A DNA stretch of 64,000 nt from Notolepis coatsorum (Eukaryota > Chordata > Actinopteri > Aulopiformes > Paralepididae): positions 23,431,335-23,495,334 of the forward strand of contig OZ020601.1 of NCBI GenBank assembly GCA_963971535.1, written 5' to 3'. Position numbers and translations under genes: made by a program. How positions within the stretch are numbered: position 1 is the first letter of the stretch; the number at the start of each line of letters is the position of its first letter. A model generated the notes under the pieces. It did not search any database and had not been told where the DNA came from. It worked only from the letters and a program-made list of their open reading frames with translations. This document shows positions 44,134 to 55,708 of this stretch, piece after piece.

Positions 44134-44383
44134 GTGACAGTGGCTCAGGAGGTAGAGCGGTTGTCTGGTAATCGGAAGGTTCCTGGTTCGATTCTCGCTC
44201 CTCCCGGCAAAATGTTTGTTTGACGACACTTAACCCCTAACTGCTCCCGATGAGCAGGTTGGCACCTTGCATGGTTGCCTCCACTGTCTGTGTGTGAATG
44301 TGTGAGTGAATGGGTGAATGTTGTATGCCTCCAAAGTGCTTTGGATAAAAGCGCTGTATAAATGCAGTCCATTTACCATTTAC
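44134..44383 (+). mobile_element. tRNA-headed SINE, family B, copy 1
   Basis: The tRNA-like head (GTGGCTCAGGAGGTAGAGCG with B box GGTTCGATTC) is followed by a central CTGCTCCCGATGAGCAGGTT block. The tail TGCTTTGGATAAAAGCGCTG and AAATGCAGTCCATTTACC is the L2-type 3' end, which would let L2 machinery mobilise it. An inverted copy is at 59888-60133. Confidence 0.85.
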
Positions 44384-44499
44384 AAGTGGAAGTAATCTGC
44401 CAGTGGGGTGAGATAGTTTAAAAAAAAGTATCTGATACAAATGTGCTTGTTTCAAGGAGGTTCTCGAAACAAAGGAAATTACCTGAAAACAGTACTGTA

Positions 44500-45098
44500 T
44501 GTCACGCTTCCTCCGGTCCTGCGGGACCGGACGGCAACCCTCCTCCCGGTTTGGCTAGATCAGGTGTCGGACCGTCTCAACTCCCCTTCCATACACCCCT
44601 TCAAAATACAACATTGCCAACCGGTGGGCTGATGCAGATCTGGCATCAGCTCACTCACCTGATTATTATTATTTACTGTAATTTATGTTTATTATGTTTA
44701 TTGTCTGTGTTGTCATTGTTGTCTCCACTTTGTTAGACTTGTGTTCCCCTGTCTGTGTTTTGTAAATATGTTTTAGTCTTGTTGTTCAATTGTTATTGTT
44801 TTTCCCAGTGTGTTCTGTGTTCTGTTGTTTCTGTCTACCACACCTGGGTCCTGTTTGTAATTACCCTCTGTCTCTAATAATCAGTGTCTGTATATTAGGT
44901 GTTGTGGGCCAGCAGTCACTTGCTGGTTCATTGTTAATTGTTACCGTTGTTGTCAGTCGTGTTTGTTGTTTTCTGTTTTAAGTAAAGACCTTTATTATTC
45001 ATCACTACGCCGTCTCCTGTTTCCTGTTATACCTCTCCGTTCTACACTGCAAACTGAGTTCCACCACATCATACCAGCAAAGCGGCACCACCGTAACA
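44500..45098 (+). repeat. 5' LTR of the non-autonomous LTR element
   Basis: The 599-bp LTR starts TGTCACGCTTCCTCCGG and contains TGTTTATTATGTTTATTGTC. Near the right end AGTAAAGACCTTTATTATTC lies before the terminal CACCGTAACA. Confidence 0.9.
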
Positions 45099-45101
45099 GA
45101 A

Positions 45102-45770
45102 TGAACCAGCCATTCCGGGACTCAGCAGTAAGGGACGGAGATGGGGCGAGCTTCGCGCTTGGAATATTGGGCGCTTCGGCCCTGTGTGCCGACCAGGCGG
45201 CCGCTCGGGGTCTGGCACCGTGGGATGGAGTGACACTGGGTGCTTTCGCCGCGGCCACTCCTGTGCCGGATCCCTGGGTGGGGAGTCGCCTGGTCCGCAG
45301 GGGAGCGTCTGGGCAGGGGCACGGATCCCGACGTCACAGCCCCAGGGGGAGACGGGGTTCCCAGGACCGCAGGTCCTCCTCGCCGCCCTGGTCGAGGTCT
45401 CCTCAGCCCTGGGAGGTTCCGGAGGACGAGCCACCACCATGGCAGACCTGGAGGACGACGCCGGATTCCGCTGCCGGAGGGACCCCAGTCGGGGGTCCTG
45501 CACCGCGTCCTGCCGCCAGGGAGCCTCCGGTTCGGGGTTCGGCGGTGGGTCTCGCCGCCGAGGAGATCCCAGCCCCAGGTCCCACTCCGGAGCCGTCGCC
45601 TTTGCCCTCCATCCTCCCCTGCTCCAGTCCTCCTCGTCAACCCCCTCCCCCCGACCCAGTTCCCACGGGCCCCGTTCCTCGACCCCCCTTCCCCCAGCCC
45701 CTCGCTACCGGAGCGGCATCCCTCCCTCCCACCCTTCCCGTTCCCGGGGGGTCTGCTAGGCCGCCTGGGA
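45102..45770 (+). CDS. Proline/arginine-rich ORF of the non-autonomous LTR element
   Basis: An ATG at 45102 opens a frame of about 225 codons that runs through the interior into the 3' LTR. The sequence starts MNQPFRDS and is strongly biased to Pro, Arg, Gly and Ala, with SRRHSPRGRRGSQDRR and PPPDPVPTGPVPRPPFPQP stretches. The start position just after the LTR is where a Gypsy gag would begin, but I see no zinc knuckle or capsid motif. It may be a decayed or recruited gag-like frame, or a GC-rich spacer open by chance, since other frames are open too. Confidence 0.35.
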
Positions 45771-45793
45771 GTCGACCTTCGAGGGCGGGGTAC

Positions 45794-46384
45794 TGTCACG
45801 CTTCCTCCGGTCCTGCGGGACCGGACGGCAACCCTCCTCCCGGTTCGGCTAGATCAGGTGTCGGACTGTCTCAACTCCCCTTCCATACACCCCTTCAAAA
45901 TACCACATTGCCAACGGGTGGGCTGATGCAGATCTGGCATCAGCTCACTCACCACCTTATTATTATTTACTGCCAGTTATGTTTATTATGTTTATTGTCT
46001 GTGTTGTCATTGTTGTCTCCACTTTGTTAGACTTGTGTTCCCCTGTCTGTGTTTTGTAAATATGTTTTAGTGTTGTTGTTTAATTGTTATTGTTTTTCCC
46101 AGTGTGCTCTGTGTTCTGTTGTTTCTGTCTACCACACCTGTGTCCTGTTTGTAATTACCCTCTGTCTCTAATCAGTGTCTGTATATTAGGTGTTGTGGGC
46201 CAGCAGTCACTTGCTGGTTCATTGTTTAATGTTACCGTTGTTGTCAGTCGTGTTTGTTGTTTTCTGTTTAAAGACCTTTATTATTCATCACTACGCCGTC
46301 TCCTGTTTCCTGTTATACCTCTCCGTTCTACACTGCAAACTGAGTCCCACCACATCATGCCAGCAAAGCGGCACCACCGTAACA
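45794..46384 (+). repeat. 3' LTR of the non-autonomous LTR element
   Basis: The 591-bp LTR matches the 5' copy with several small indels (for example ATAATCAG versus ATCAG, and AAGTAAAGACC versus AAAGACC). The insertion is thus older than the BEL element in this window. Confidence 0.9.
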
Positions 46385-46390
46385 ACTGTA

Positions 46391-46560
46391 TATCTGTATG
46401 TCGTGTATGTCATAAATGTTATGATCAATTGAAAATGGGGGACCCTGATGTAAACAAGACGAAAGTCTTTCTCTGGTCTGCATCCCCTTACAATTGTGTG
46501 TATTGAGCCGTACTGTATTGTACCCATTCTGCAATCTGTTACTGTTATCTGTAGACCGTT
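46391..46560 (+). pseudogene. Unidentified transposon-like remnant, copy B
   Basis: This segment matches the minus strand of about 11595-11740 (TATCTGTATGTCGTGTATGT, GAAAATGGGGGACCCTGAT, TGAGCCGTACTGTATTGTACC). The LTR element above interrupts its upstream part. I do not recognise its product. Confidence 0.45.
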
Positions 46561-47342
46561 TTCGCCTAAAAGGTACATGCCTAAGTAAATGGAAGATTGC
46601 TCCACTTCTGCAAGGTCGATTTGCATGTTCTTGGTATCTAGGAACATCTAGGGACCTGGGGGTATGTATTTCCAGTGTCAGAAATATTGTGTCTGTTACT
46701 AGGCTGAGTAAATTGTAATGAATAAATTAATTATGATTAATTATGATTTATGATTTTGATGATGATGATCAAACATTTATGCGGGGCACGAGAAAATGCT
46801 CACTGAGCTCATTCACCACCTTATTGAGATCATGTGTAAAAAAATCTAAGCAAATGAACCGCGGGAAGATGATTAAACAGAAGGATTTGAAGATACAGTA
46901 ATTAATGATAATCGACTTTAATTATAAATTCATATTTGACCTTGAACTTGACCTTGACCTCATTATGGCCAAATCATATAGGGAAAATGCTCCTCTTTCC
47001 AATGGCAGGGTTGAATCTGGATTTAGTCATTTCTTGCGGTTTTTACGATAATTAGCATTTTTCAATAAATTTGTATTTCCGATTAAACATATAAAACATT
47101 GGTAAAAATGAAAATATACACTTTGACTACTGTTTTTGATAGAGTTATGGTCTTTACTCTTGGCTACAAAAAAATATATTTAAAAACATTGACCTCTTAA
47201 CAGGTGTACATTTCTTTTAATACAATATATAGATAGAATTAAAGCCCTATTTGTTGCCTGTCGATTGCCCTTTCAGGTGACAAAATCCGTTCAGCGGTTC
47301 TCGAGTTACATGCCGATATGTGAGGCGTGCCCCAAAGTACGC
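46561..47342. other. No gene seen
   Basis: AT-rich sequence; no supported ORF. Confidence 0.3.
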
Positions 47343-47358
47343 AAAAGTACACATTACC

Positions 47359-47571
47359 GGGGTGCTCCAGTAGCACACCATGTTACCGCGCTGCGTCGCG
47401 GGACTCCGTGCTGCGTCACGGATCTGGTTGACTCCGAGTTCGATTCCCGGACTCGCCGTCATTTGCCGAATGTCTCCCCCTGCTCTCTCTCCCGTTTCAC
47501 CCTACAACTGTCGGTCATGCTTGACCAGAAAAGCGATAAACGCTAAAAAAAAAAAGTAAAAAAAAAAAAAA
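47359..47571 (+). mobile_element. Short tRNA-headed SINE, family C, with 16-bp duplication
   Basis: The target duplication AAAAGTACACATTACC is exact at 47343-47358 and 47572-47587. The head has GGGTGCTCCAGTAGC and a B box GTTCGATTCCC. The body is CCGTTTCACCCTACAACTGT and the tail is A-rich with a TAAAAAA unit. Confidence 0.9.
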
Positions 47572-47587
47572 AAAAGTACACATTACC

Positions 47588-47845
47588 ACCCCGACTCCCG
47601 GGGCTCTAGCTCCGTCAATCATATGGCAATCTCGAAAATCTTTGCACAAGGTTGTAGCCAATAAAAGTGTGGCTTTCCAATGATACCCCATGATATGATA
47701 ATTGGGGATCTAATACGGTCTCTATTGATCGATTTATGATAAGGCTTAACAGGTTAATAAAGTTTTCAATCAATCAATCAACCTTCAAACGGAAGGTGTG
47801 ACCTGCCTCCTGTCAACATATCATCAGCTATTACAAGGTAGACCC

Positions 47846-47850
<5 letters not shown>
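47588..47850. other. Possible 3' end of an unidentified element
   Basis: The stretch at 47746-47782 (AGGTTAATAAAGTTTTCAATC followed by AATCAATC) resembles the polyadenylation end of remnant copy A near 11566. Confidence 0.3.
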
Positions 47851-47883
<33 letters not shown>

Positions 47884-47884
47884 G

Positions 47885-47965
<81 letters not shown>
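47851..47965 (+). repeat. (CA)n microsatellite
   Basis: A CA run with one CGCGAA interruption near 47880. Confidence 0.97.
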
Positions 47966-47967
<2 letters not shown>

Positions 47968-48235
47968 ATCTTCTATAAAGGAGATTTGAAGCCTTGATGT
48001 GACCTTAATAACATGGAGGCTTTTTTAGCAGTGTAGTCTCTGCCATACAGTAGCTCGCAAGCGGTTGTCATTTCACACTAACTCCAGTACTAACCAATGT
48101 CTCTGAAGACTGTCTGCTTCTCTGAGAGAGGGGATGTTATTAAACCAGCATGCTGCCTCTGACATTCCTCTCTGCTTGTCATCCAGTCTACTTTAACGCT
48201 CACACAGTCCCATGACGCACATTAACAGAGCACAG

Positions 48236-48440
48236 GAGAGGGGGGTATAGACCAGAGGATGGGGAGGAGTAGAGGAGAGGAGAGGGGGGAGGTAGCCTAG
48301 GAGAGGAGAGGGGGTAGAGGAGAGGGGGAGGGTAGGATGGACTAGGGGGAGAGGGGAGGAGACAAGAGGGGAGGAGACAAGAGGGGATGAGAGGGGAGAG
48401 ACTAGGAGAGGGGAGGAGAAGAGAGGAAAGTGGGAAGGTG
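48236..48440 (+). repeat. Purine-rich GAGGAGAGGGG tract
   Basis: Irregular GGAGAGG and AGGGGGA units, nearly all purine. It resembles the start of minisatellite 6, which begins 600 bp later. Confidence 0.85.
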
Positions 48441-49065
48441 GGGGGGAGTGCACAAGCCAAGTCCTGGGTGGGGGAGGTCTCCCTCACACGAGGCAGCCGA
48501 CAGTGCAGCGCCAATGCAGAGGAAGGGGGGGGGGGACTAGGGATTGGGGTTGTGGTCCAAGAATTTGTTTTGGCTGACTGACTGGCACAATTTATCCCAG
48601 CCACGTCCCTTTAAATTTTATTTGAATAGAGTGGAATATAACTCTATTGATTTGAGTGGAGTGAGTTTTAACAACTCCGTCCAAATGACTGAATGCATTA
48701 TTAGTCCAAGTGTCCAAGTGTCTTATCAGTTCATTTTGGTAGATCCTGTGCGCGGTAAACAGATCCAAAATCTTCTTATTGCAGTCCAAATGCTTCGATA
48801 ATCCAAATAATACCACGTCTTCAAGTTTGTAGCCCAATTATGATGTCCCAATAGGCAGAGAGGGTTAGCCTTATTCTGCTTCTTGAAGAAAATATGCAAT
48901 CCACTGATTAGATCCATTTAGTTGATTTGAGTATAGTCCGGCCACCGGCACGAAGCAGGGCATAGCAGCGTCAGGCTCCATGGTGCAGTAGAGGCGGCGG
49001 TAGGAACGGCCTTAAAGGCCTTGGGAGAGAGGAAAGAAATGCGACTTGTCTCTGCAAGAGGTGGG
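48441..49065. other. Unassigned segment between purine repeats
   Basis: No ORF is recognised. It interrupts two related purine-rich tracts and may be an inserted element of about 500 bp, but I found no inverted ends or duplication. Confidence 0.3.
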
Positions 49066-52000
49066 AGAGACTAGGAGAGGAGGTGTGAGACTAGGAGAGG
49101 AGAGACTAGGAGAGGAGGTGGGAGACTAGGAGAGGAGTGGAGAGACTAGGAGAGGAGAGACTAGGAGAGGAGGTGGGAGACTAGGAGAGGAGTGGAGAGA
49201 CTAGGAGAGGAGGTGTGAGACTAGGAGAGGAGAGACTAGGAGAGGAGGTGTGAGACTAGGAGAGGAGAGACTAGGAGAGGAGGTGGGAGACTAGGAGAGG
49301 AGTGGAGAGACTAGGAGAGGAGAGACTATTAGAGGAGGTGGGAGACTAGGAGAGGAGGTGTGAGACTAGGAGAGGAGAGACTAGGAGAGGAGGTGTGAGA
49401 CTAGGAGAGGAGAGACTAGGAGAGGAGGTGGGAGACTAGGAGAGGAGGTGTGAGACTAGGAGAGGAGAGACTAGGAGAGGAGAGACTAGGAGAGGAGGTG
49501 GGAGACTAGGAGAGGAGTGGAGAGACTAGGAGAGGAGAGACTAGGAGAGGAGAGACTAGGAGAGGAGAGACTAGGAGAGGAGTGGAGAGACTAGGAGAGG
49601 AGAGACTAGGAGTGGAGAGACTAGGAGAGGAGTGGAGAGACTAGGAGAGGAGAGACTAGGAGAGGAGAGACTAGGAGAGGAGAGACTAGGAGAGGAGAGA
49701 CTAGGAGAGGAGTGGAGAGACTAGGAGAGGAGAGACTAGGAGAGGAGAGACTAGGAGAGGAGTGGAGAGGCTAGGAGTGGAGAGACTAGGAGAGGAGAGA
49801 CTAGGAGAGGAGTGGAGAGACTAGGAGAGGAGAGACTAGGAGAGGAGTGGAGAGACTAGGAGAGGAGTGGAGAGACTAGGAGTGGAGAGACTAGGAGTGG
49901 AGAGACTAGGAGAGGAGTGGAGAGGCTAGGAGTGGAGAGACTAGGAGTGGAGAGACTAGGAGAGGAGAGACTAGGAGAGGAGTGGAGAGACTAGGAGAGG
50001 AGAGACTAGGAGAGGAGAGACTAGGAGAGGAGTGGAGAGACTAGGAGGTGGGAGACTAGGAGAGGAGGTGGGAGACTAGGAGAGGAGAGACTAGGAGAGG
50101 AGAGACTAGGAGAGGAGAGACTAGGAGAGGAGTGGAGAGACTAGGAGAGGAGAGACTAGGAGAGGAGAGACTAGGAGAGGAGTGGAGAGACTAGGAGAGG
50201 AGAGACTAGGAGAGGAGAGACTAGGAGAGGAGTGGAGAGACTAGTAGAGGAGAGACTAGAAGAGGAGTGGAGAGACTAGGAGAGGAGAGACTAGGAGAGG
50301 AGAGGAGAGACTAGTAGAGGAGAGACTAGGAGAGGAGTGGAGAGGCTAGGAGAGGAGAGACTAGAAGAGGAGTGGAGAGACTAGGAGAGGAGAGACTAGG
50401 AGAGGAATGGAGAGACTAGGAGAGGAGAGACTAGGAGAGGGGAGACTAGGAGAGGAGAGACTAGGAGAGGAGAGACTAGGAGAGAAGAGACTAGGAGAGG
50501 AGAGACTAGGAGAGGAGTGGAGAGACTAGGAGTGGAGAGACTAGGAGAGAAGTGGAGAGACTAGGAGAGGAGTGGAGAGACTAGGAGAGGAGAGACTAGG
50601 AGAGAAGTGGAGAGAGAGACTAGGAGAGGAGTGGAGAGACTAGGAGAGGAGAGACTAGGAGAGGAGAGACTAGGAGAGGAGTGGAGAGACTAGTAGAGGA
50701 GAGACTAGAAGAGGAGTGGAGAGGCTAGGAGAGGAGAGACTAGAAGAGGAGTGGAGAGACTAGGAGAGGAGAGACTAGGAGAGGAGAGGAGAGACTAGTA
50801 GAGGAGAGACTAGGAGAGGAGTGGAGAGACTAGGAGAGGAGAGACTAGGAGAGGAATGGAGAGACTAGTAGAGGAGAGACTAGGAGAGGAGTGGAGAGGC
50901 TAGGAGAGGAGAGACTAGAAGAGGAGAGGAGAGACTAGGAGAGGAGAGACTAGGAGAGGGGAGACTAGGAGAGGAGAGACTAGGAGAGGAGAGACTAGGA
51001 GAGGAGAGACTAGGAGAGGGGAGACTAGGAGAGGAGAGACTAGGAGAGGAGAGACTAGGAGAGGAGAGACTAGGAGAGGAGAGACTAGGAGAGGGGAGAC
51101 TAGGAGAGGAGAGACTAGGAGTGGAGAGACTAGGAGAGGGGAGACTAGGAGAGGAGAGACTAGGAGAGGAGAGACTAGGAGAGGAGAGACTAGGAGAGGA
51201 GTGGAGAGACTAGGAGAGGAGTGGAGAGACTAGGAGAGGAGTGGAGAGACTAGGAGTGGAGTGGAGAGACTAGGAGAGGAGAGACTAGGAGAGAAGTGGA
51301 GAGACTAGGAGAGGAGTGGAGAGACTAGGAGTGGAGTGGAGAGACTAGGAGAGAAGTGGAGAGACTAGGAGAGGAGAGACTAGGAGAGGAGAGACTAGGA
51401 GAGGAGAGACTAGGAGAGGAGTGGAGAGACTAGGAGAGGAGAGACTAGGAGAGGAGTGGAGAGACTAGGAGAGGAGAGACTAGGAGAGGAGAGACTAGGA
51501 GAGGAGTGGAGAGACTAGGAGAGGAGAGGCTAGGAGAGGAATGGAGAGACTAGGAGAGGAGTGGAGAGACTAGGAGAGGAGGTGGGAGATTAGGAGAGGA
51601 GTGGAGAGACTAGGAGAGGAGAGACTAGGAGAGGAGTGGAGAGACTAGGAGGTGGGAGACTAGGAGAGGAGTGGAGAGACTAGGAGAGGAGTGGAGAGAC
51701 TAGGAGGTGGGAGACTAGGAGAGGAGTGGAGAGACTAGGAGAGGAGTGGAGAGACTAGGAGAGGAGAGACTAGGAGAGGAGAGACTAGGAGAGGAGGTGG
51801 GAGACTAGGAGAGGAGTGGAGAGACTAGGAGAGGAGAGACTAGGAGAGGAGAGACTAGGAGAGGAGAGACTAGGAGAGGAGTGGAGAGACTAGGAGAGGA
51901 GAGACTAGGAGAGGAGAGACTAGGAGAGGAGAGACTAGGAGAGGAGTGGAGAGACTAGGAGAGGAGAGACTAGGAGAGGAGAGACTAGGAGAGGAGTGGA

Positions 52001-52790
52001 GAGGCTAGGAGAGGAGAGACTAGAAGAGGAGTGGAGAGACTAGGAGAGGAGTGGAGTGGAGAGACTAGGAGAGGAGAGACTAGGAGAGGAGAGACTAGGA
52101 GAGGAATGGAGAGGCTAGGAGAGGAGTGGAGAGACTAGGAGAGGAGGTGGGAGACTAGGAGAGGAGTGGAGAGACTAGGAGTGGAGAGACTAGGAGAGGA
52201 GTGGAGAGACTAGGAGAGGAGTGGAGTGGAGAGACTAGGAGAGGAGTGGAGAGGCTAGGAGAGGAATGGAGAGACTAGGAGAGGAGAGACTAGGAGAGGA
52301 GAGACTAGGAGAGGAGTGGAGAGACTAGGAGAGGAGAGACTAGGAGAGGAGAGACTAGGAGAGGAGAGACTAGGAGAGGAATGGAGAGGCTAGGAGAGGA
52401 GTGGAGAGACTAGGAGAGGAATGGAGAGACTAGGAGAGGAGAGACTAGGAGAGGAGAGGAGAGGCTAGGAGAGGAGTGGAGAGACTAGGAGAGGAGAGGA
52501 GAGGCTAGGAGAGGAGTGGAGAGACTAGGAGAGGAGAGGAGAGGCTAGGAGAGGAGTGGAGAGTCTAGGAGTGGAGAGACTAGGAGAGGAGTGGAGAGGC
52601 TAGGAGAGGAGAGGAGAGGCTAGGAGAGGAGTGGAGAGACTAGGAGAGGAGAGGAGAGGCTAGGAGAGGAGTGGAGAGGCTAGGAGTGGAGAGACTAGGA
52701 GAGGAGAGACTAGGAGAGGAGAGACTAGGAGAGGAGAGACTAGGAGAGGAGAGACTAGGAGAGGAGTGGAAAGGCTAGGAGAGGAGAGAC
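49066..52790 (+). repeat. Minisatellite 6, 3.7 kb polypurine array
   Basis: The array is made of 15-bp (GACTAGGAGAGGAGA), 20-bp (GACTAGGAGAGGAGTGGAGA) and GGTGGGA-containing 20-bp units. One CT pair per unit aside, the plus strand is nearly pure purine, an unusual strand bias over 3.7 kb. The frequent CTAG blocks long ORFs. Unit order shows local higher-order runs (for example 15-15-15-20 motifs). The left end carries more GGTGTGA and GGTGGGA variants. Confidence 0.97.
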
Positions 52791-53190
52791 ACAGGGATGT
52801 CCCGTCCTGCTGCTGACAGCCATTATGAAGGACACAGTGACTCTGAACCAGAGCGGCAGGAGAAGACATGACTCATGGATGCCAGGGGCCGAGGACTAAC
52901 TGAGGAGCGGAGACGAGTACAGATGGCGCGTTTATGTGTAGGCTAGGTGTGTGCCAAAGAGTTGTATATTACATTGTGTGCGTGCGTGCATGTGTACTTT
53001 CTCTCTAGTCATTAACATTTTAAACTGTGTTTTGTACGTATTATCACTGTGCCACACAGTGTGTGTCATAGCAGCCTGGTTCAAGATCACTGCTAATGAC
53101 AACGTGTTGGCAGAATGTTTAGTTAATGGGTCCGTGTGGAGGAAACAATCTCACTATTGCAACAGATATCAGCGTGACTTCTTAACACCC
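52791..53190. other. No gene seen
   Basis: No supported feature. Confidence 0.3.
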
Positions 53191-53194
53191 TCAC

Positions 53195-53263
<69 letters not shown>
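53191..53263 (+). repeat. (CA)n microsatellite
   Basis: A CA run of about 70 bp. Confidence 0.97.
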
Positions 53264-53265
<2 letters not shown>

Positions 53266-53630
53266 TCCATTTTTCGTGTTTGCCTTTTGTCTTGCTCGCT
53301 TTCGCTAATTAACGTCGGAGCTTCACCTGTAGCCTTTGAAGCTAAATTAGCTTGTAGACCTCTTTGGTTTCACCTCAGTGGTTCTAAACCACATCAATTA
53401 CAACCTGGAACAGAATATAGACTGTATTGTAAAACAGGGCATGATTATCTTCGCTCTGATCTCCGTCTCTTTTCCCACAAATCAAAGAGACATTTGTAGA
53501 ACGGTGTCTCTGAGTGTATGTTGGCGTGCGTGCGCTGCTGTGCACTAACAATGTCCCCACACACATCACTGTGGAGCTTAATCTTTCCCAGATAGTGTCA
53601 GGATGATTTCATAATGAGGATATATATCGT
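53264..53630. other. No gene seen
   Basis: No supported feature; the ORF that runs through the CA repeat has no recognisable domain. Confidence 0.3.
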
Positions 53631-53956
53631 TAGGGGTGTAATGATGCGACCTCACAACGATTAAATTCGATTACGATTCTTCAGGCAACGATTCAATGCA
53701 TCATGAAATCTCTTCATTTGACCACGATTCGATTCGATTAATTTTCTATCAGTTAATTCCCCACAAAAATGTTTAATACACAAACGTGGCTGGGGGAACT
53801 TATTCACTCATGGACTATAATAACAAAACAAAAAACAAGATTTATTTATTTTTAATTTAGATTATAATAGATTCTAACATTTTCAAATCGATGCAGTTGA
53901 ATCGTCACATTAGAATCGATGCATTTCGATTAATCGATGCATTGTTACACCCCCTA
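53631..53956. mobile_element. MITE with TAGGGGTGTAA ends
   Basis: The ends TAGGGGTGTAATGATGC and GCATTGTTACACCCCCTA are inverted repeats. Subterminal ATTCGATTCGATTAAT and ATCGATTAATCGATGCA palindromic words are typical of this fish MITE type, usually placed with hAT. It has no coding capacity. The target duplication is unclear. Confidence 0.7.
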
Positions 53957-54059
53957 CCAAACAGTGATACAAATGGACCAACAAATGGAGATCCCCACCA
54001 CCACAAATAGGAAATAAGAATGGGGACATGTTTTCATTTTCCAGTATATTGACTGAGCT

Positions 54060-54246
54060 CATACAAGCCTATACAAGCAGCCTATACAAGCAGCCTATAC
54101 AAGCAGCCTATACAAGCAGCCTATACAAACAGCCTATACAAGCAGCCTATACAAGCAGCCTATACAAACAGCCTATACAAGCAGCCTATACAAACAGCCT
54201 ATACAAGCAGCCTATACAAACAGCCTATACAAGCAGCCTATACAAG
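54060..54246 (+). repeat. Minisatellite 7, 13-bp unit
   Basis: CCTATACAAGCAG, or AACAG at some positions, repeated about 14 times. Three units make 39 bp, so an open frame of 13-residue repeats appears by chance. Confidence 0.95.
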
Positions 54247-54379
54247 TAATACGTACAAGGGTGCAAGAGGGCCCTTCTGAAGAGGAGAAGGCAGGGTAGT
54301 CTAGACTGGTGGTGTGTAGAAGAGGAGAAGGCAGGGTAGTCTACTCTAGACTGGTGGTGGTTAAAGGGGCACTTAAGCA

Positions 54380-54578
54380 AAAAAAAAATATCGAACCCTA
54401 ACTAACCTTACTGTCATGCACTTGTCCTAATAAACTAACCTACACTGTAACACGCAACACTTTGATGAACATTGTTACTCAGCTGATAGAGTTGTACCCT
54501 TCCTGATGACTTGTCGTACAGAACTTGTAAGTCGCTTTGGATAAAAGCGTCAGCTAAATGACTAAATGTAAATGTAAT
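54380..54578 (+). mobile_element. L2 LINE 3'-end fragment
   Basis: The segment matches the 3' UTR and tail of the L2 copies at 34684 and 61556: CCTTACTGTCATGCACTTGT, then GTAAGTCGCTTTGGATAAAAG, ending TAAATGTAAATGTAA. It is a very short 5'-truncated insertion, or a SINE body sharing that tail. Confidence 0.8.
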
Positions 54579-55222
54579 ATTGAGCAAACCCGTTCTGAAT
54601 ATGGCCACCAGTAATGTCATCAGGGACATTGAATCCTTGTGTTGTGTTAATTACAGCTCCATGAAAAGCTTATTCAAACGAATTTACTCTCAATAACTGT
54701 CAAACTAAATGAATGTGTGCATAATTGTTTAGAGTTTTTGGATGTGTGTAAGATTATGTGCAAAATAAATCAGCATTGTTTTTTGGTGAAGTGCCTCCTT
54801 TAAGTGTGAGTAGCCTACATGTAGTACTGCAGTTACCTTAATGGGTGGGACTCCCTACAAACCATGGCCCTCATTTATCAATGCTGCGTACGCACAGATA
54901 TGTGCGTAAACTGTGCGTACGATCATTTCTAAGCAAAGTGTGGGATTTATCTATTTGAACGTGTGCTTGAGATTGTGCGTATATCTACGCACAGCTCAGA
55001 CCGTGCGTACATGTCACTAAGCGGTAGAATAGGAAGACTGCAGACAGATGGAATAAGCTTTCATGCATTAGAATTCCAACAAAGACGTGTTTGTTATGAC
55101 ATGTAATTAATTATAGTTCATTGTAAAATAGCGACATTAGTGTAATTATGGTCAAACCCTATAAATAGCATTTGGAATACGTCTTTACGAATTAATAGGA
55201 ATAGTTATAGGAATACTTCTCG
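54579..55222. other. Possible transposon terminus near 54880-55020
   Basis: A CATTTATCAATGCTGCGTACG start followed by repeated GTGCGTAC/GTACGCAC words resembles the end of a fish DNA transposon. The other end is not found, and no gene is seen. Confidence 0.3.
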
Positions 55223-55700
55223 CGGCGGATAGGTGGTGCAGTGGGCAAGGCGCTCACCACCAATGCAGGAGACGCTGGGTTCGAGCCTAGCTCTCCGCAT
55301 TGCTATCAGCTTGGCTGGTCGTTCATACTAATACAATTGGCAGTATTAGGGGGTGGGAAGCTGATGGGTGGGGATCGGACGTTGTGGACAGCGACTCCTA
55401 CAGGTCGGTTGGTGCGCCTGCGCAGCAGAATCAGGAAGCGACGGGGTGGCGTGCCCTCCAAACGCAGACCCCCGACGCTGAGAGATCGCGCTGTGCAGGT
55501 GAAAAGATGCGACTGCTGCTTCCTCGAGTACCGGAGGGGACACGTGATGTAAGGCTTAGTCCACATTGCAGCCGGCTTGTGGGAGGCATGGCCTAACAAC
55601 GTTCGAGACAGGGGAGGGTAGAATTGGACAATACGAAATTGGGATGGGAGAAAAATAGAAAAAAATGGGAGAAAAAGTAGATAAAAAAAAGAAAGAAAAA
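55223..55700 (+). mobile_element. tRNA-headed SINE, family A, copy 4
   Basis: Complete copy from GGCGGATAGGTGGTGCAG to a TTGGGATGGGAGAAAAATAG tail with A-rich end. It lies immediately next to the splice donor of the exon at 55709-55785 (minus strand), so in that transcript it would be intronic. Confidence 0.85.
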
Positions 55701-55708
55701 ATTCTCAC

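Larger units (their letters stand above)
44494..46390 (+). mobile_element. Non-autonomous LTR retrotransposon with 6-bp duplication
   Basis: LTRs 44500-45098 and 45794-46384 both begin TGTCACGC and end CGTAACA. ACTGTA flanks both sides (44494-44499 and 46385-46390). The interior of 695 bp starts GAATGAACCAGCC, and GAGGGCGGGGTAC precedes the right LTR. These are features I associate with fish Ty3/Gypsy chromoviruses (sushi-like). No protease, RT or integrase is present, so it must depend on another element. It sits within the unidentified transposon-like remnant copy B. Confidence 0.9.

Noticed and set aside
44134-44210. tRNA gene
   Set aside because: The A and B boxes belong to a SINE head; the sequence continues into a SINE body and L2-like tail and lacks a proper acceptor stem and terminator. 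The same holds for the heads at 1868, 38702, 40520, 47359, 55223 and 60143.
45122-45799. 225-codon minus-strand frame in the LTR element
   Set aside because: GC-rich antisense frame of the proline/arginine-rich segment, without start context or domain.
52951-53499. 182-codon ORF through a CA repeat
   Set aside because: A third of it is the microsatellite; the rest shows no recognisable domain or splice structure.
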